Source of the DNA: Massilia sp. CFBP 13721
Lineage (GTDB): Bacteria > Pseudomonadota > Gammaproteobacteria > Burkholderiales > Burkholderiaceae_D
NCBI RefSeq assembly: GCF_014842025.1
Contig: NZ_JACYUY010000018.1
Span: 17,329 to 81,328 of the forward strand
DNA length: 64,000 nt
Reading direction: 5' to 3'
This document shows positions 15,281 through 25,059 of the stretch, in pieces. How positions within the stretch are numbered: position 1 is the stretch's first letter; each line of letters opens with the position of its first letter. The position numbers were made by a program, and so were the translations under genes. The notes beneath the pieces are model-generated. The model saw only the letters and a list, made by a program, of their open reading frames with translations. It ran no database searches and had not been told where the DNA came from.

Positions 15281-17209
15281 ATGAATTCCTCTGTCTGGCG
15301 TTGGTTCGCTTCCCTCGCATTGTTCTTTGGCTGCGCGATCGGCGCTGCGCACGCAGATACCAAGTCTTCGGAAACTGAAGCCCGGCAGCTTTGGCAGTTG
15401 CTCGATTATGTCGCGGTTGACTACCCGGGCGCGGTCCAGCACGGATCGGTCGTCAGCGCGGTCGAGTACGGAGAAATGAAGGAGTTTACCGTGCGCGCGC
15501 AAAGCCAGGTGTCGGCACTGCCGGCGCATCCTTTGCAGGCGGAGTTGAGCACGGCCGCCACACGCCTGAAGCAGGCGGTCGAAAAAAAGGACACACCGCA
15601 ACGTGTCGGCGAACTCGCGCGTGACGCGAAACGGCTACTTCTTCAGGCGTACCCGTTCCCTGTTGCGCCGCGCAGCATGCCAGACTTGTCCCGTGGCGCC
15701 ACCCTCTACCAGGCGCAATGCGCTGCATGCCACGGGGTTGGCGGCGCGGGTGATGGCCCGATTGCAAGCCGGCTCGAACCCAAGCCAATCGCGTTCACCG
15801 ATCAGGAACGGGCCCGTTCCCGTTCACTCATGGCCCTGTATCAGGTGATCAGCCAAGGCGTTCACGGAACGTCGATGCCCGCCTTTACCAACCTGTCCGA
15901 GCACGACCGCTGGTCGCTGGCGTTTCATGTCGGACGACTGTCCTTCGCGGAACCGGATATCAAAGCCGGTGAGACTGCGTTTGAACGGGATAAAGCCCTG
16001 TATTCGGCACTGCCGGACATTAGCGCGCTTGTGACGACAACTGAAGAAGAACTGGCAAAACGATTGCCGCCGGCGACCGCACGCGCGGCCATGGCATATG
16101 CGCGCGCCCACCCGGAAATCATCAGGGAGCAGCAGGAACGCACGGGCATCGCCCTGGCGCGCAAGCTGCTGCAGGACAGCTTGAATGCATTAAAGAACGG
16201 CCAGGGCGTTAATGCCACGAAGCTCGCCTTGTCGGCGTACCTGGACGGCTTTGAACCGCTCGAAGCGACCCTCGACGCGACCAACCGCCAATTGCTCGTC
16301 GATGTGGAACGGACGATGCAACTATACCGGGGCGCGGTTGCAAAGGGCGACGTCGAACGGGCATCCGGGTACGCCGGGCAGCTCGACGAATACTTCGTAC
16401 GTGTCGAGTCTGTCACTGGCCCAGACCGGACCGACGCCACGACGGCATTCGTGGGCGCCTTGACCATCCTCCTGCGCGAAGGCGTTGAAGCCCTGTTGAT
16501 CGTGATCGCGATGGTTGCCTTCCTGCGCAAGGCCGAGCGGCCCCAGGCGCTGCGTTATGTGCATGCCGGCTGGACCTCCGCACTGGCAGCTGGCGTACTG
16601 ACGTGGCTGGTCGCCACCTACGTCGTCAGCATCAGCGGCGCGAGCCGCGAAGTCACCGAAGGCCTGTCCTCGCTTTTCGCAGCGGCGGTGCTGCTGTCGG
16701 TCGGCCTCTGGATGCACCAGAAGGGCCAGGCTGGACAGTGGCAGGCTTACCTGAAGCAGCACCTCACGGCAGCGATGGAGAAACGCTCGGCGTGGGCCTT
16801 GTTCGCCCTTGCCTTCATTTCCGTCTACCGGGAAGTCTTCGAAACCGTCCTGTTCTATTCCGCACTTGCGGCCGACGGTAACGGCCCCGCACTGCTAGGC
16901 GGCTTCGCTACGGGCCTTGTCCTGCTGGCGGTAATCGCTGCCGTCTTCCTGCGCACCAGTGCCCGCATGCCAATCGGTAAGTTCTTCTCGTTCAGTTCGG
17001 TATTGGTGGCCGCCCTGGCAGTCGTCCTGGTCGGAAAAGGAATCGCCGGGCTGCAGGAAGCCGGGTGGCTGACGGCCACTCCGACGACCGGACCGCGCAT
17101 GCCCGTCATCGGGCTTTATCCGACGATGCAGACCTATGGGGCACAGCTGGTGTTGCTGCTGGCAGCTGGACTCGGCTTTGGGTTTAATCTGGTAAAAGCC
17201 CGCAAATAG
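15281..17209 (+). CDS. pbrT: PbrT-like cytochrome c-FTR1 fusion permease
   Basis: This protein of 642 residues from ATG 15281 has a signal peptide, a periplasmic region with a c-type haem site (CAACH, C147, C150, H151) and a C-terminal FTR1-type membrane domain. The FTR1 motifs REGVE (about 395) and REVFE (about 520) are present. The same architecture is found in PbrT of Cupriavidus, thought to bring Pb(II) into the cell, and in FTR1-type iron permeases. It has its own PbrR/CadR-type operator. An alternative upstream GTG at 15236 would put translation inside the operator, so 15281 is chosen, although no strong Shine-Dalgarno is visible. A specific role in lead uptake is inferred from context. 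Confidence 0.85.
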   Translation: MNSSVWRWFASLALFFGCAIGAAHADTKSSETEARQLWQLLDYVAVDYPGAVQHGSVVSAVEYGEMKEFTVRAQSQVSALPAHPLQAELSTAATRLKQAVEKKDTPQRVGELARDAKRLLLQAYPFPVAPRSMPDLSRGATLYQAQCAACHGVGGAGDGPIASRLEPKPIAFTDQERARSRSLMALYQVISQGVHGTSMPAFTNLSEHDRWSLAFHVGRLSFAEPDIKAGETAFERDKALYSALPDISALVTTTEEELAKRLPPATARAAMAYARAHPEIIREQQERTGIALARKLLQDSLNALKNGQGVNATKLALSAYLDGFEPLEATLDATNRQLLVDVERTMQLYRGAVAKGDVERASGYAGQLDEYFVRVESVTGPDRTDATTAFVGALTILLREGVEALLIVIAMVAFLRKAERPQALRYVHAGWTSALAAGVLTWLVATYVVSISGASREVTEGLSSLFAAAVLLSVGLWMHQKGQAGQWQAYLKQHLTAAMEKRSAWALFALAFISVYREVFETVLFYSALAADGNGPALLGGFATGLVLLAVIAAVFLRTSARMPIGKFFSFSSVLVAALAVVLVGKGIAGLQEAGWLTATPTTGPRMPVIGLYPTMQTYGAQLVLLLAAGLGFGFNLVKARK

Positions 17210-17454
17210 TCCTCTTGGTACCAGGAACACACCTGCAGGCTAACGCGCAACGTGCGATGGCTGCCGTGAATGCGCCTCTCGGTTTTTCTTGCACCCGTCT
17301 TTTGAGGGCAGCATTGCAGTTAAGACAGTGAATCGCCACAGCCCATTCAGCATCAGCACAGCGACGCCGGCACGCCTGCAGGCCCGCAGGCGTCGCAACC
17401 CGGTTTGTCACTGCGCTGACGAATAGTGCACGTGCTGAAAACCCGTATGCCTCT

Positions 17455-17904
17455 TTATTTGACGGCTGAAACGACGTAGTTCGATCCTTGCTGGGTGAAT
17501 TCAACGTCCACTTTCTTGCCGACTGCAAGCTTGTCGAGCAAGGACTTCTCCTTGACGCCGAAAGTCATTGTCATTGCAGGCCAATTTAGGGTCTTTACCT
17601 GGTCATGATCAAGTGTCACCTTGCCGTTAGCCGGATCCACCGCCTTAACCACGGCTGATGTCTTGTGCACAGTGCCTTGCTTGTGCGCGCCCTGAGCTTT
17701 GCTGTCGGCAGTGTGTTCCTTCATCATGTTCTTACATTCCTGCATGTTCATGTTTTTCATATCCTTCATGTCCATGCCTTTCATATCGTTCATGTCCATG
17801 CAACCATTTTTCATCTCCATACCCTTCATATCGCCCGACTGGGCGAACGTGGCCCCTGAGATAGACAGGGCAGAAATAAAGGTCAGTTGGGCAATGCGTT
17901 TCAT
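17455..17904 (-). CDS. cusF: CusF-domain periplasmic copper chaperone with a Met-rich N-terminus
   Basis: This 149-residue protein has a signal peptide (MKRIAQ...ATFAQ), then a Met-rich stretch with repeated KGM, DMK and NMN units (about residues 24-60), then a CusF domain with LNWPAMTM, which holds the Trp and Met residues that bind Cu(I)/Ag(I) in CusF. It lies at the end of the cus operon and would deliver metal to the CusB/CusA pump. The start at 17904 is chosen because it begins the signal peptide; upstream in-frame codons are probably not translated. Confidence 0.9.
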   Translation of the reverse strand: MKRIAQLTFISALSISGATFAQSGDMKGMEMKNGCMDMNDMKGMDMKDMKNMNMQECKNMMKEHTADSKAQGAHKQGTVHKTSAVVKAVDPANGKVTLDHDQVKTLNWPAMTMTFGVKEKSLLDKLAVGKKVDVEFTQQGSNYVVSAVK

Positions 17905-17989
17905 GAGATTTCTCCTTACATTAATAAATAAAGTCGTGCGTTCCCGATGGAGCGACACGTTGTTGCGACAAGATTAGGTGACGAGTTCG

Positions 17990-18235
17990 TTAATGCTCAG
18001 GCTGCTCTTTTGACTTGTTCATCATTTCTATGCACTCCTTCATCATTTGTTCCTTGCCGGTTTTGCTACCCGACTGTTTCGGGTTTTCCTGGGCGCGCCG
18101 AGCTTGTTCCTGCCGCATGCGCTCTGCCTTGACTTTGCGTCCGTGCTCGATGATTTGCCAATCGGGACCAGCGAACGCCGGCAGAGTGGCAGCGAATGAC
18201 ATCGCGCTGACTACGGTGACAAGAAATTTCTTCAT
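17990..18235 (-). CDS. small secreted protein in the cus operon
   Basis: This 81-residue protein has a signal peptide (MKKFLVTVVSAMSFAATLPAFA) and a hydrophilic, strongly charged remainder containing MMKECIEMMNKSKE near the end, with one Cys and several Met. It lies between cusA and cusF on the same strand. I do not recognise a family. The Met residues and the position suggest a periplasmic role linked to copper, but this is not shown. Confidence 0.6.
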   Translation of the reverse strand: MKKFLVTVVSAMSFAATLPAFAGPDWQIIEHGRKVKAERMRQEQARRAQENPKQSGSKTGKEQMMKECIEMMNKSKEQPEH

Positions 18236-18357
18236 GATTGACTCCTTGAACGACTGCGAAAATTGAACTCGGCACAACCTGGCTGCGACAGAGCGTTGAT
18301 CTCCTGCGCTCCGGCACTGCCGATAGAGCTGCCCTTGAACCACCGTGCAGTGGTACC

Positions 18358-21300
18358 TCATGTGGTTTCATAACGGGCCTCCTGGTGCGCGGGTTCCGCG
18401 GCGTTTTCTTTTCTTAATTCGCGACGGCGCATCAACTGGTAGACAGCCGGAACCACAAACATCGACAGCAATGGCGCCGACAACATGCCGCCAACCATCG
18501 GCGCGGCGATACGTTGCATGATCTCCGAGCCGGTACCAGACGCGATCATGATGGGTACCAAGCCTGCGATGATCACCGCCACAGTCATGGCCTTCGGCCT
18601 CACGCGCTGTACCGCCCCTTCCCGAATGGCATCCAGCAAATCAGCTTCGGATGACCTCCCGGCAGCCAGGCGGGCTTCCCAGGCATGCTTCAGGTAGAGC
18701 AGCATAATCACCCCGAACTCGGCCGCCACGCCGGCAAGCGCAATGAAGCCGACCGCGCTGGCGACCGAAAGGTGATGCCCGAGGATCCAGAGCAGCCAGA
18801 TCCCGCCGGCCAGTGCGAACGGCAAGGTGGCCATGATCAGGACGGCTTCGTCAAAGCGCTTGAATGTCAGGTACAGGAGGACGAAGATCACCAGTAGCGT
18901 CGCTGGTACGACAACCTTGAGCTTCGCGCTGGCGCGTTCCAGGTATTCGAACTGACCCGACCAGGAAATCGAGTAGCCAGGCTGCAGCTTGACCTCCTTG
19001 GCGACAGCCTGCTGCATGTCCCGCACCACCGAGTTCATGTCGCGCCCCCGGATGTCGACGTACACCCAGCCGGATAGCCGTGCATTTTCGCTTCTGAGCA
19101 TGGGTGGGCCGTCATTGATGCGGATCGCCGCTACATCTCCCAGGCGAATCTGAGCGCCGCGCGGCGTCAGGACCGGTAACTGGCGGAGGTTTTCGACCGA
19201 ATCCCGGATTTCGCGCGGATAGCGGACATTGATCGGGAAGCGCTGCAGGCCTTCGACAGTCTCGCCGATGTTGTCGCCTCCAATCGCCGCGGATACGACA
19301 CTCTGCACATCGGCGATATTCAAGCCGTAGCGGGCTGCCTGGTCACGGTTGATATTGACGTCGATATAACGTCCGCCGTTGAGGCGTTCGGCAAGTGCCG
19401 AAGACACGCCTGGGACCGTCTTGACGATCCGTTCAATTTCCGCGGCAACGCGGTCGATCTCCTGCAGGCTTGTACCGGCCACCTTGACACCGACCGGACT
19501 CTTGATGCCGGTGGCCAGCATGTCGATGCGGTTTCGGATCGGCGGCACCCAGATGTTGGAAAGCCCTGGCACTTTCACCACGCGGTCCAGTTCCTCGACC
19601 AGCTTATCCGTGGTCATTCCCGGCCGCCATTGATCCCGAGGCTTGAACTGGATCGTGGTCTCGAACATCTCGAGTGGTGCAGGATCGGTGGCCGTCTCGG
19701 CCCGCCCAGCCTTGCCGAAGACGCTTTGCACTTCCGGTACCGTCTTGATCAGGCGGTCCGTCTGCTGCAACAGCTGCGACACCTTGCCCACCGAAAGCCC
19801 TGGCAGCGCCGACGGCATGTACAGGAGGTCGCCTTCGTCGAGAGGCGGCATGAATTCGCCACCGAGCCGCGTCATCGGCCAGACGGTGATGACGGCGATC
19901 ACGGCGGCAGCGACCAGGGTCGCCTTTGGAAAGCGCAGCACGCCATCGAGCAAGGGCCGGTAGACAGCGATCAGGAAGCGATTCAGCGGGTTCTTCTGTT
20001 CATCAGGAATCCGTCCACGGATGAGGTAGCCCATCAGGACCGGGATCAAGGTCACGGCGAGGCCCGCGGCCGCTGCCATGGAATAGGTCTTCGTGAAGGC
20101 AAGTGGGGAGAACAGCCGTCCTTCCTGCGCCTCCAGCGTGAACACCGGAATGAACGACAGCACGATGATCAGCAGCGAAAAGAACAGTGCCGGGCCAACT
20201 TCGGCGGCTGCGTCTCCGATGACCCGCCAGCGGGCTTCTCCCTCAAGTTTTGCTCCGGGATGACTGTGATTCCACGCCTCGATATGCTTGTGTGCGTTCT
20301 CGATCATGACCACGGCGGCGTCGACCATCGCGCCTACCGCGATCGCGATACCGCCGAGCGACATGATGTTGGCGTTCACGCCCTGGTAATGCATGACGAT
20401 AAAGGCGATCAGGATACCGATCGGCAGTGTCACAATTGCGACCAGCGCGGAGCGCAGATGGAACAGGAAGATCGCGCAGACCAGCCCGACGACGATGAAT
20501 TCTTCGACCAGTTTGTCTCGCAGGTTGTCGACAGCCCGCTGGATCAGGTGCGAGCGGTCATAGGTCGGCACGATCTCCACGCCGGGCGGCAAGCTCGGCT
20601 TGAGGTCCGCCAGTTTGGCTTTCACCGCATCGATGGTTTCCAGCGCATTTTTCCCGGAGCGCATGACGATGACGCCGCCGGCCACTTCGCCCTCCCCGTT
20701 CAGTTCGGAAATGCCGCGCCGCATTTCCGGCCCCAGTTGGATGCGCGCGACGTCACCCAGCCGGACGGAAACACCCGCCGCCGAGGTTGTCAGTGGAATC
20801 TTGCGGAAGTCATCCAGCGATTGCAGGTAACCGCTCGCACGCACCATGTATTCGGCTTCGCCCAGCTCGAGCACCGAGCCGCCGGCCTCCTGGTTGGCCT
20901 TTTGCACGGCATCAATGATGACGTTATGCGAGATGTTGTAGGCCCGCAGCTTGTCGGGATCGAGAACGATCTGGTATTGACGAACCATGCCGCCCAGGCT
21001 TGCGACTTCCGACACATTCGGCACCGTCTTGAGCTCGTACTTGAGGAACCAGTCCTGGAACGCGCGCAGCTGCGACAGGTCCATCTTGCCGCTGCGGTCG
21101 ACCAGGGCGTACTCGTACACCCAGCCAACGCCACTGGCGTCCGGACCGAGTGCGGTTTTCGCCTGTGGCGGCAGGCGCGACTGCACCTGATTCAAATATT
21201 CCAGCACGCGCGAACGCGCCCAGTAGGGGTCGGTCCCATCCTCGAACAGGATGTAGACGAAGGAGTCGCCAAAGAAGGAATAGCCGCGCACCGTTTTCGC

Positions 21301-21534
21301 GCCAGGTACGGACAGCATCGTCGTCGTCAGCGGATAGGTGACCTGGTTCTCGACAATTTGCGGCGCCTGGCCCGGATAGGAGGTGCGGATGATCACCTGC
21401 ACGTCGGACAAGTCGGGGAGTGCGTCGAGCGGAGTACGCTGCAGCGCGTAGATGCCCCAGGCCGTGATCCCGACTGTGGCAAGCAGGACCAGGAAGCGAT
21501 TGAGGATCGACCAGCGAATAAGTTTGGCGATCAT
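18358..21534 (-). CDS. cusA: CusA-type copper/silver RND efflux pump
   Basis: This 1058-residue heavy-metal RND pump drives Cu(I)/Ag(I) from cytosol and periplasm out through CusBC. The N-terminus ends with SILNRFLVLLA; the TPLDALPDLSD and GYSFFGDSFVYILFEDGTD motifs of the HME1 group are present, and the periplasmic Met-containing GGEFMPPLDEGDLLYMPSAL lies in the middle. Its start at 21534 overlaps the cusB stop by four bases (ATGA), so translation is coupled. The reading frame extends further upstream into cusB, but the ATG at 21534 begins the expected N-terminus. Confidence 0.94.
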   Translation of the reverse strand: MIAKLIRWSILNRFLVLLATVGITAWGIYALQRTPLDALPDLSDVQVIIRTSYPGQAPQIVENQVTYPLTTTMLSVPGAKTVRGYSFFGDSFVYILFEDGTDPYWARSRVLEYLNQVQSRLPPQAKTALGPDASGVGWVYEYALVDRSGKMDLSQLRAFQDWFLKYELKTVPNVSEVASLGGMVRQYQIVLDPDKLRAYNISHNVIIDAVQKANQEAGGSVLELGEAEYMVRASGYLQSLDDFRKIPLTTSAAGVSVRLGDVARIQLGPEMRRGISELNGEGEVAGGVIVMRSGKNALETIDAVKAKLADLKPSLPPGVEIVPTYDRSHLIQRAVDNLRDKLVEEFIVVGLVCAIFLFHLRSALVAIVTLPIGILIAFIVMHYQGVNANIMSLGGIAIAVGAMVDAAVVMIENAHKHIEAWNHSHPGAKLEGEARWRVIGDAAAEVGPALFFSLLIIVLSFIPVFTLEAQEGRLFSPLAFTKTYSMAAAAGLAVTLIPVLMGYLIRGRIPDEQKNPLNRFLIAVYRPLLDGVLRFPKATLVAAAVIAVITVWPMTRLGGEFMPPLDEGDLLYMPSALPGLSVGKVSQLLQQTDRLIKTVPEVQSVFGKAGRAETATDPAPLEMFETTIQFKPRDQWRPGMTTDKLVEELDRVVKVPGLSNIWVPPIRNRIDMLATGIKSPVGVKVAGTSLQEIDRVAAEIERIVKTVPGVSSALAERLNGGRYIDVNINRDQAARYGLNIADVQSVVSAAIGGDNIGETVEGLQRFPINVRYPREIRDSVENLRQLPVLTPRGAQIRLGDVAAIRINDGPPMLRSENARLSGWVYVDIRGRDMNSVVRDMQQAVAKEVKLQPGYSISWSGQFEYLERASAKLKVVVPATLLVIFVLLYLTFKRFDEAVLIMATLPFALAGGIWLLWILGHHLSVASAVGFIALAGVAAEFGVIMLLYLKHAWEARLAAGRSSEADLLDAIREGAVQRVRPKAMTVAVIIAGLVPIMIASGTGSEIMQRIAAPMVGGMLSAPLLSMFVVPAVYQLMRRRELRKENAAEPAHQEARYETT

Positions 21535-23087
21535 TTCCTGGTGTCTCCCATTCCGCTCATGCCCTGCATCGACGGGCCGGCAGGGGAAATGCTGGTGATC
21601 TGGAACGCTCCGTCCTTGGTCTGTTGGAACGCGAAGTCCACCGTGTCGCCGACCGCCAGATTTTTCGGTACACCTCCTGCCGGGACCTTGAACCCCATTG
21701 TCATCGCCGGCCACTTCATGCTTGGGATCGGATCGTGAGAAAACGTGATTTCATCCTTGTTGATATTTTCCACCTTGCCGTGGGCACGATGCGTCGTCGG
21801 CCCAGAGCTTGGCTTGGCGTCGCCCGCTGGCGCAGGCCCGCTCAGCCGGTTCGTGGTGCCTCGCAGGCTGGCTTCGGAATCGATCAGGAATTGGCCCGAA
21901 ACAACAACTTTTTGCCCGACGTCAAGACCTTTGAGGATTTCGGTCTGGCCGTTGCTCTCACGGCCGATCTGTACATCGACGGGCATGAATTTGCCCTGGC
22001 CTTGTTCAAGCATGACGACACTGCGCGTACCGGTCTGGATCACTGCTTCCGTCGGCACCGTCAAGGTCTCCGCGCTAGCCGCTGGTGTGAAAGTCACGGT
22101 CGCGAACATGCCTGGCACCAGTCGCTGTCCAGGATTGGCCAGTTCGACACGTGCCTTCAGCGTGCGCGTTGCAGCTTCGACTTCGGGCAGGATAGCGCTG
22201 ACCTTGCCTTGCAATAGCGTGCCAGGCAGCGCAGGTGTGCGGGCTTCCACCCGGGCGCCTGGACGTACCGCCGCCGACGCAGCTTCGGGCAGCTCGGCGT
22301 TGACCCAGACAGTGCCGAGCCCATTGATCCGGAACATGGGCGCACCCGATGCGATCGTCATCCCTTCACGGACAGTCAGTTCTCCGACGACGCCATTGAT
22401 CGGCGAGCTGACGGTCAAGCGGGCCTGCACCTTGCCGCTGGACTCGACACTAAGGATCTGCGCATCCGTCATGCCCGCCAAACGCATACGCTGCCGCGCC
22501 CCTTCCACCAGTTCATCCGTGCCGGGGCCTCTCATCTGGCGCACAGTCAGGTATTCTTCCTGCGCCGCGACCCAGTCGGGCACATACAGTGCCGCGAGAG
22601 GCTGTCCCTTTTTTACCGGGTCGAGCGCTGCACGCACGAAGAGCCGTTCGACATAGCCGTTACTGCGCGCCTGTACCACGGCGACGTCACGCTCGTTGTA
22701 GGCCACGTTGCCGACGGCTTCCACGCTGGAGGCGAGCCTGTTCTTCGTGACTTCGGCGGTACGTACGCCAAGGTTCTGTTCGACTCGAGGACTGATGCTG
22801 ATCTTGCCCTCGTCGCCAGCCTCGTCCGCGTACACGGGCACCAGTTCCATGTCCATGAAGGGCGACTTGCCCGGTTTATCGAATTTCTGGCCTGGAACCA
22901 TCGGGTCATGCCAGTACAACACCTTGCGTCCCTGCGCCTGGTTCACACTTGTTCCCTGGGTAGTGGCCGCTTGTGGGGCGTTTGCCATACCCATCCCTCG
23001 ATGCATGCCGAACTTGTACAGGCCGTAGCCGCCAGCACCCACGGCAATTGCCACGAGCAGGGCAATCGTCAGCTTTTTAGTATCCAT
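21531..23087 (-). CDS. cusB: CusB membrane fusion protein with a fused C-terminal CusF domain
   Basis: This 518-residue periplasmic adaptor of the CusCBA complex has a membrane anchor, a metal-binding YWHDPM site (about 58-63), a KSPFMDMELVPVYADE stretch typical of CusB, a hairpin/lipoyl region and a beta-barrel region. The last 90 residues form a CusF domain (SMKWPAMTMGF), so chaperone and adaptor are fused in one chain, in addition to the separate CusF at 17455. It begins 26 bases after the cusC stop. Confidence 0.93.
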   Translation of the reverse strand: MDTKKLTIALLVAIAVGAGGYGLYKFGMHRGMGMANAPQAATTQGTSVNQAQGRKVLYWHDPMVPGQKFDKPGKSPFMDMELVPVYADEAGDEGKISISPRVEQNLGVRTAEVTKNRLASSVEAVGNVAYNERDVAVVQARSNGYVERLFVRAALDPVKKGQPLAALYVPDWVAAQEEYLTVRQMRGPGTDELVEGARQRMRLAGMTDAQILSVESSGKVQARLTVSSPINGVVGELTVREGMTIASGAPMFRINGLGTVWVNAELPEAASAAVRPGARVEARTPALPGTLLQGKVSAILPEVEAATRTLKARVELANPGQRLVPGMFATVTFTPAASAETLTVPTEAVIQTGTRSVVMLEQGQGKFMPVDVQIGRESNGQTEILKGLDVGQKVVVSGQFLIDSEASLRGTTNRLSGPAPAGDAKPSSGPTTHRAHGKVENINKDEITFSHDPIPSMKWPAMTMGFKVPAGGVPKNLAVGDTVDFAFQQTKDGAFQITSISPAGPSMQGMSGMGDTRK

Positions 23088-23112
23088 TTAAAATCCTTGT
23101 CCGCCCGGCGTT

Positions 23113-24420
23113 TTAATGCGCGGAGCCGCCATTTCGGGGAAAGAGAAAATTCAGTTGCGCCCACAGGCGGTCGGTTTCCTGCGCGAGCTGTAAAGCCTGC
23201 AGGCGTACGTCGATTTCGCTGCGCCGGGCAGCGAGGATGTCGGCCAGCGCGGCCTTTCCGCCCCGGTAGGCGGCAGCGATGGCTGTTGTTCGTGAGTTGG
23301 CCAGAGGAGTCAGTTCTTCCTCATAGCGGGTTTGTCGCTGCCTGTTCGTATGCCACTCGTTCAACATGGCACGCACTTCCGCAACATGGGCACGCAAGGT
23401 ATCTTCGCGCTCGGCCTTCGCCTGTTCGACCTGGGCCAGCTTCGAAGACAGTTCGCGGTCCTGGCGGTTTTTCTGGTCCCACTGCAGGGGCACCGAAAGG
23501 CCGACCGACAGCATGTCCGAATAGCCTGGGCCGCGTTTTTGTACTGCGACCTCGACGCTCCAGTCCGCTTTCTTGTTGGCCCTTGCAAGATTCGCTTCAC
23601 TGACTGCAATGTCTTCCTGCCTGGCCAGCACTGCAAGTTCCGGGTGATGGTTAAGCTGGGTGTCGAGTGTGGCCTCGTCTAGGCGGATGGTATCGACCGC
23701 CGGCTTGTCGCCCAACGGCTGTTGCGCCGCGTCGCCGATCCACCGTGCCAGTGCGATTTTGGCGTTGCCGATGCGGCGATTGATATCGCTTGCCTTGTCT
23801 TCCAACCCCGCCAGTGCGCTGCGTGAACTGAAGATGTCAGCCTGGCTACCGCGACCGCCCCGATAAGCTGACTCCGCCGCTTGAATTTCCAGCTTCGCCT
23901 GATCGATCTGTTCTGCAAGTGCGGTCAACATGGCTTCGGCGTAGAAACGGTCCAGCCAGGCCAGCGCGGTCTCGCGTTCGATTGCCGCGGTCGTAGCCGC
24001 CTTTTCCGCAATCGATTTTTCTGCTTCGCGCTCAAATCGTTCGGCACGCAGCCGACGTTTGTCGGATCGCGTCAGCTCTTGCATCACACCAACGCGACGC
24101 ATCGTCATGAAGTCTTGCGTCAAGCTGAAGCGGTCTTGTCCATTGATTGGAAGGTTATCGATACCGAGCTTCAGCACCGGATCGGGGAGCTGGCCAGCTA
24201 CGACCGACATTTCCCGTGAGGACTGGGCAGCGTAGTCTTTGGCTGCCAGCATGCGCGATCGCTCGACCGCGTGCCGCTGGGCTTCGGCCAGGGTCAACGG
24301 CGTCTCGGCGGCAAACACACCATTGCCCGTGACAATCGATACAACAAGTAAGACTACGCGAAAAGACCGGGCGGCCGAACGATGCGCCATGCGCGGCGCA
24401 ATGAAACGTGGGGACGACAT
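23113..24420 (-). CDS. cusC: CusC-type outer-membrane factor (TolC family)
   Basis: This 435-residue protein has a signal peptide and the paired coiled-coil regions of TolC-family outer-membrane channels (about residues 100-230 and 300-400). It forms the exit duct for CusBA. The start at 24420 is chosen because GGAGG lies just upstream. It is the first gene of the cusC-cusB-cusA-small protein-cusF operon on the minus strand. Confidence 0.92.
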   Translation of the reverse strand: MSSPRFIAPRMAHRSAARSFRVVLLVVSIVTGNGVFAAETPLTLAEAQRHAVERSRMLAAKDYAAQSSREMSVVAGQLPDPVLKLGIDNLPINGQDRFSLTQDFMTMRRVGVMQELTRSDKRRLRAERFEREAEKSIAEKAATTAAIERETALAWLDRFYAEAMLTALAEQIDQAKLEIQAAESAYRGGRGSQADIFSSRSALAGLEDKASDINRRIGNAKIALARWIGDAAQQPLGDKPAVDTIRLDEATLDTQLNHHPELAVLARQEDIAVSEANLARANKKADWSVEVAVQKRGPGYSDMLSVGLSVPLQWDQKNRQDRELSSKLAQVEQAKAEREDTLRAHVAEVRAMLNEWHTNRQRQTRYEEELTPLANSRTTAIAAAYRGGKAALADILAARRSEIDVRLQALQLAQETDRLWAQLNFLFPRNGGSAH

Positions 24421-24495
24421 GAAACCTCCAGAATGCATTGAGTAACACCGCCGGCAACAGGAGTGCAGCGATGAGGAGTCAAGCAAACTGGAAAA

Positions 24496-24900
24496 TCAAA
24501 TGCGGTAGCAGCAGTTGCGAACGGCTATCGGCGGCGCCGTCGCGTAGGCGAGGAAGGAGGGAACAGGCGCGCCACGGGGCGGCTGGAAGGTCAAGGTGTT
24601 CAGGCTTACCGGAAGCCCGTACCCGACGGCCACGAAGGGCATTGGGGGTGGCGTCGCAGGCTTGTCGAGCGATTGCTTGTCAGTCTGGTGGGAAGCATGG
24701 CACAGGCTGGGCTGTTCCATATCCATGTCCTCGCATGCGACCATTTCGGCTTGCGTCACATGCACAGACGAGGTCGACTGAGCGTCATGCCCCGGCTTCA
24801 GCACGGGGCATGCATATGCCGACACAGCAAGCTGCATGAACAGTATGCTGAACAGCACCACTGTTGCGGCAATCAGTCTGTATGTGCGAGGAAGTCTCAT
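24496..24900 (-). CDS. secreted Cys/His/Met-containing protein upstream of cusCBA
   Basis: This 134-residue protein has a hydrophobic N-terminal segment (about 9-30) and a signal-peptide-like end at SAYACPV. The mature part has ACEDMDMEQPSLCHASHQ, rich in metal ligands, and ends with NCCYRI. It lies 75 bases upstream of cusC on the same strand. The start at 24900 has no Shine-Dalgarno, but a good promoter ends 10 bases before it, as for the short secreted proteins at 27262, 33086, 41618, 54267 and 62600. It lacks their conserved ERPPR-type tail, so it is at best a distant member of that group. Confidence 0.6.
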   Translation of the reverse strand: MRLPRTYRLIAATVVLFSILFMQLAVSAYACPVLKPGHDAQSTSSVHVTQAEMVACEDMDMEQPSLCHASHQTDKQSLDKPATPPPMPFVAVGYGLPVSLNTLTFQPPRGAPVPSFLAYATAPPIAVRNCCYRI

Positions 24901-24910
24901 GGTCACGGGC

Positions 24911-24939
24911 AGTCTAGGGCCGTCTACTGTCGTTGTCAA
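24911..24939 (-). promoter_or_regulatory. promoter with a -10 box 10 bases before the ATG
   Basis: On the minus strand: -35 TTGACA (24939-24934), 17-base spacer, -10 TAGACT (24916-24911), then 10 bases to the ATG at 24900. The mRNA would be leaderless or nearly so. Confidence 0.65.
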
Positions 24940-25059
24940 TTATGCCAACCTTAAACTGCGAAAATGTGTAACGCATCCATTTCAGGGATGCTCAGTTTAG
25001 GTTGTACTAAACAATGGTGAAAATCTAATCGGTTCAGCGGCCTGTCAGACCACGAAACC

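Noticed and set aside
19630..21738. Long plus-strand frame opposite cusA (702 residues)
   Set aside because: It is antisense to cusA and cusB, with a His/Arg-rich composition typical of the complementary strand of GC-rich genes.
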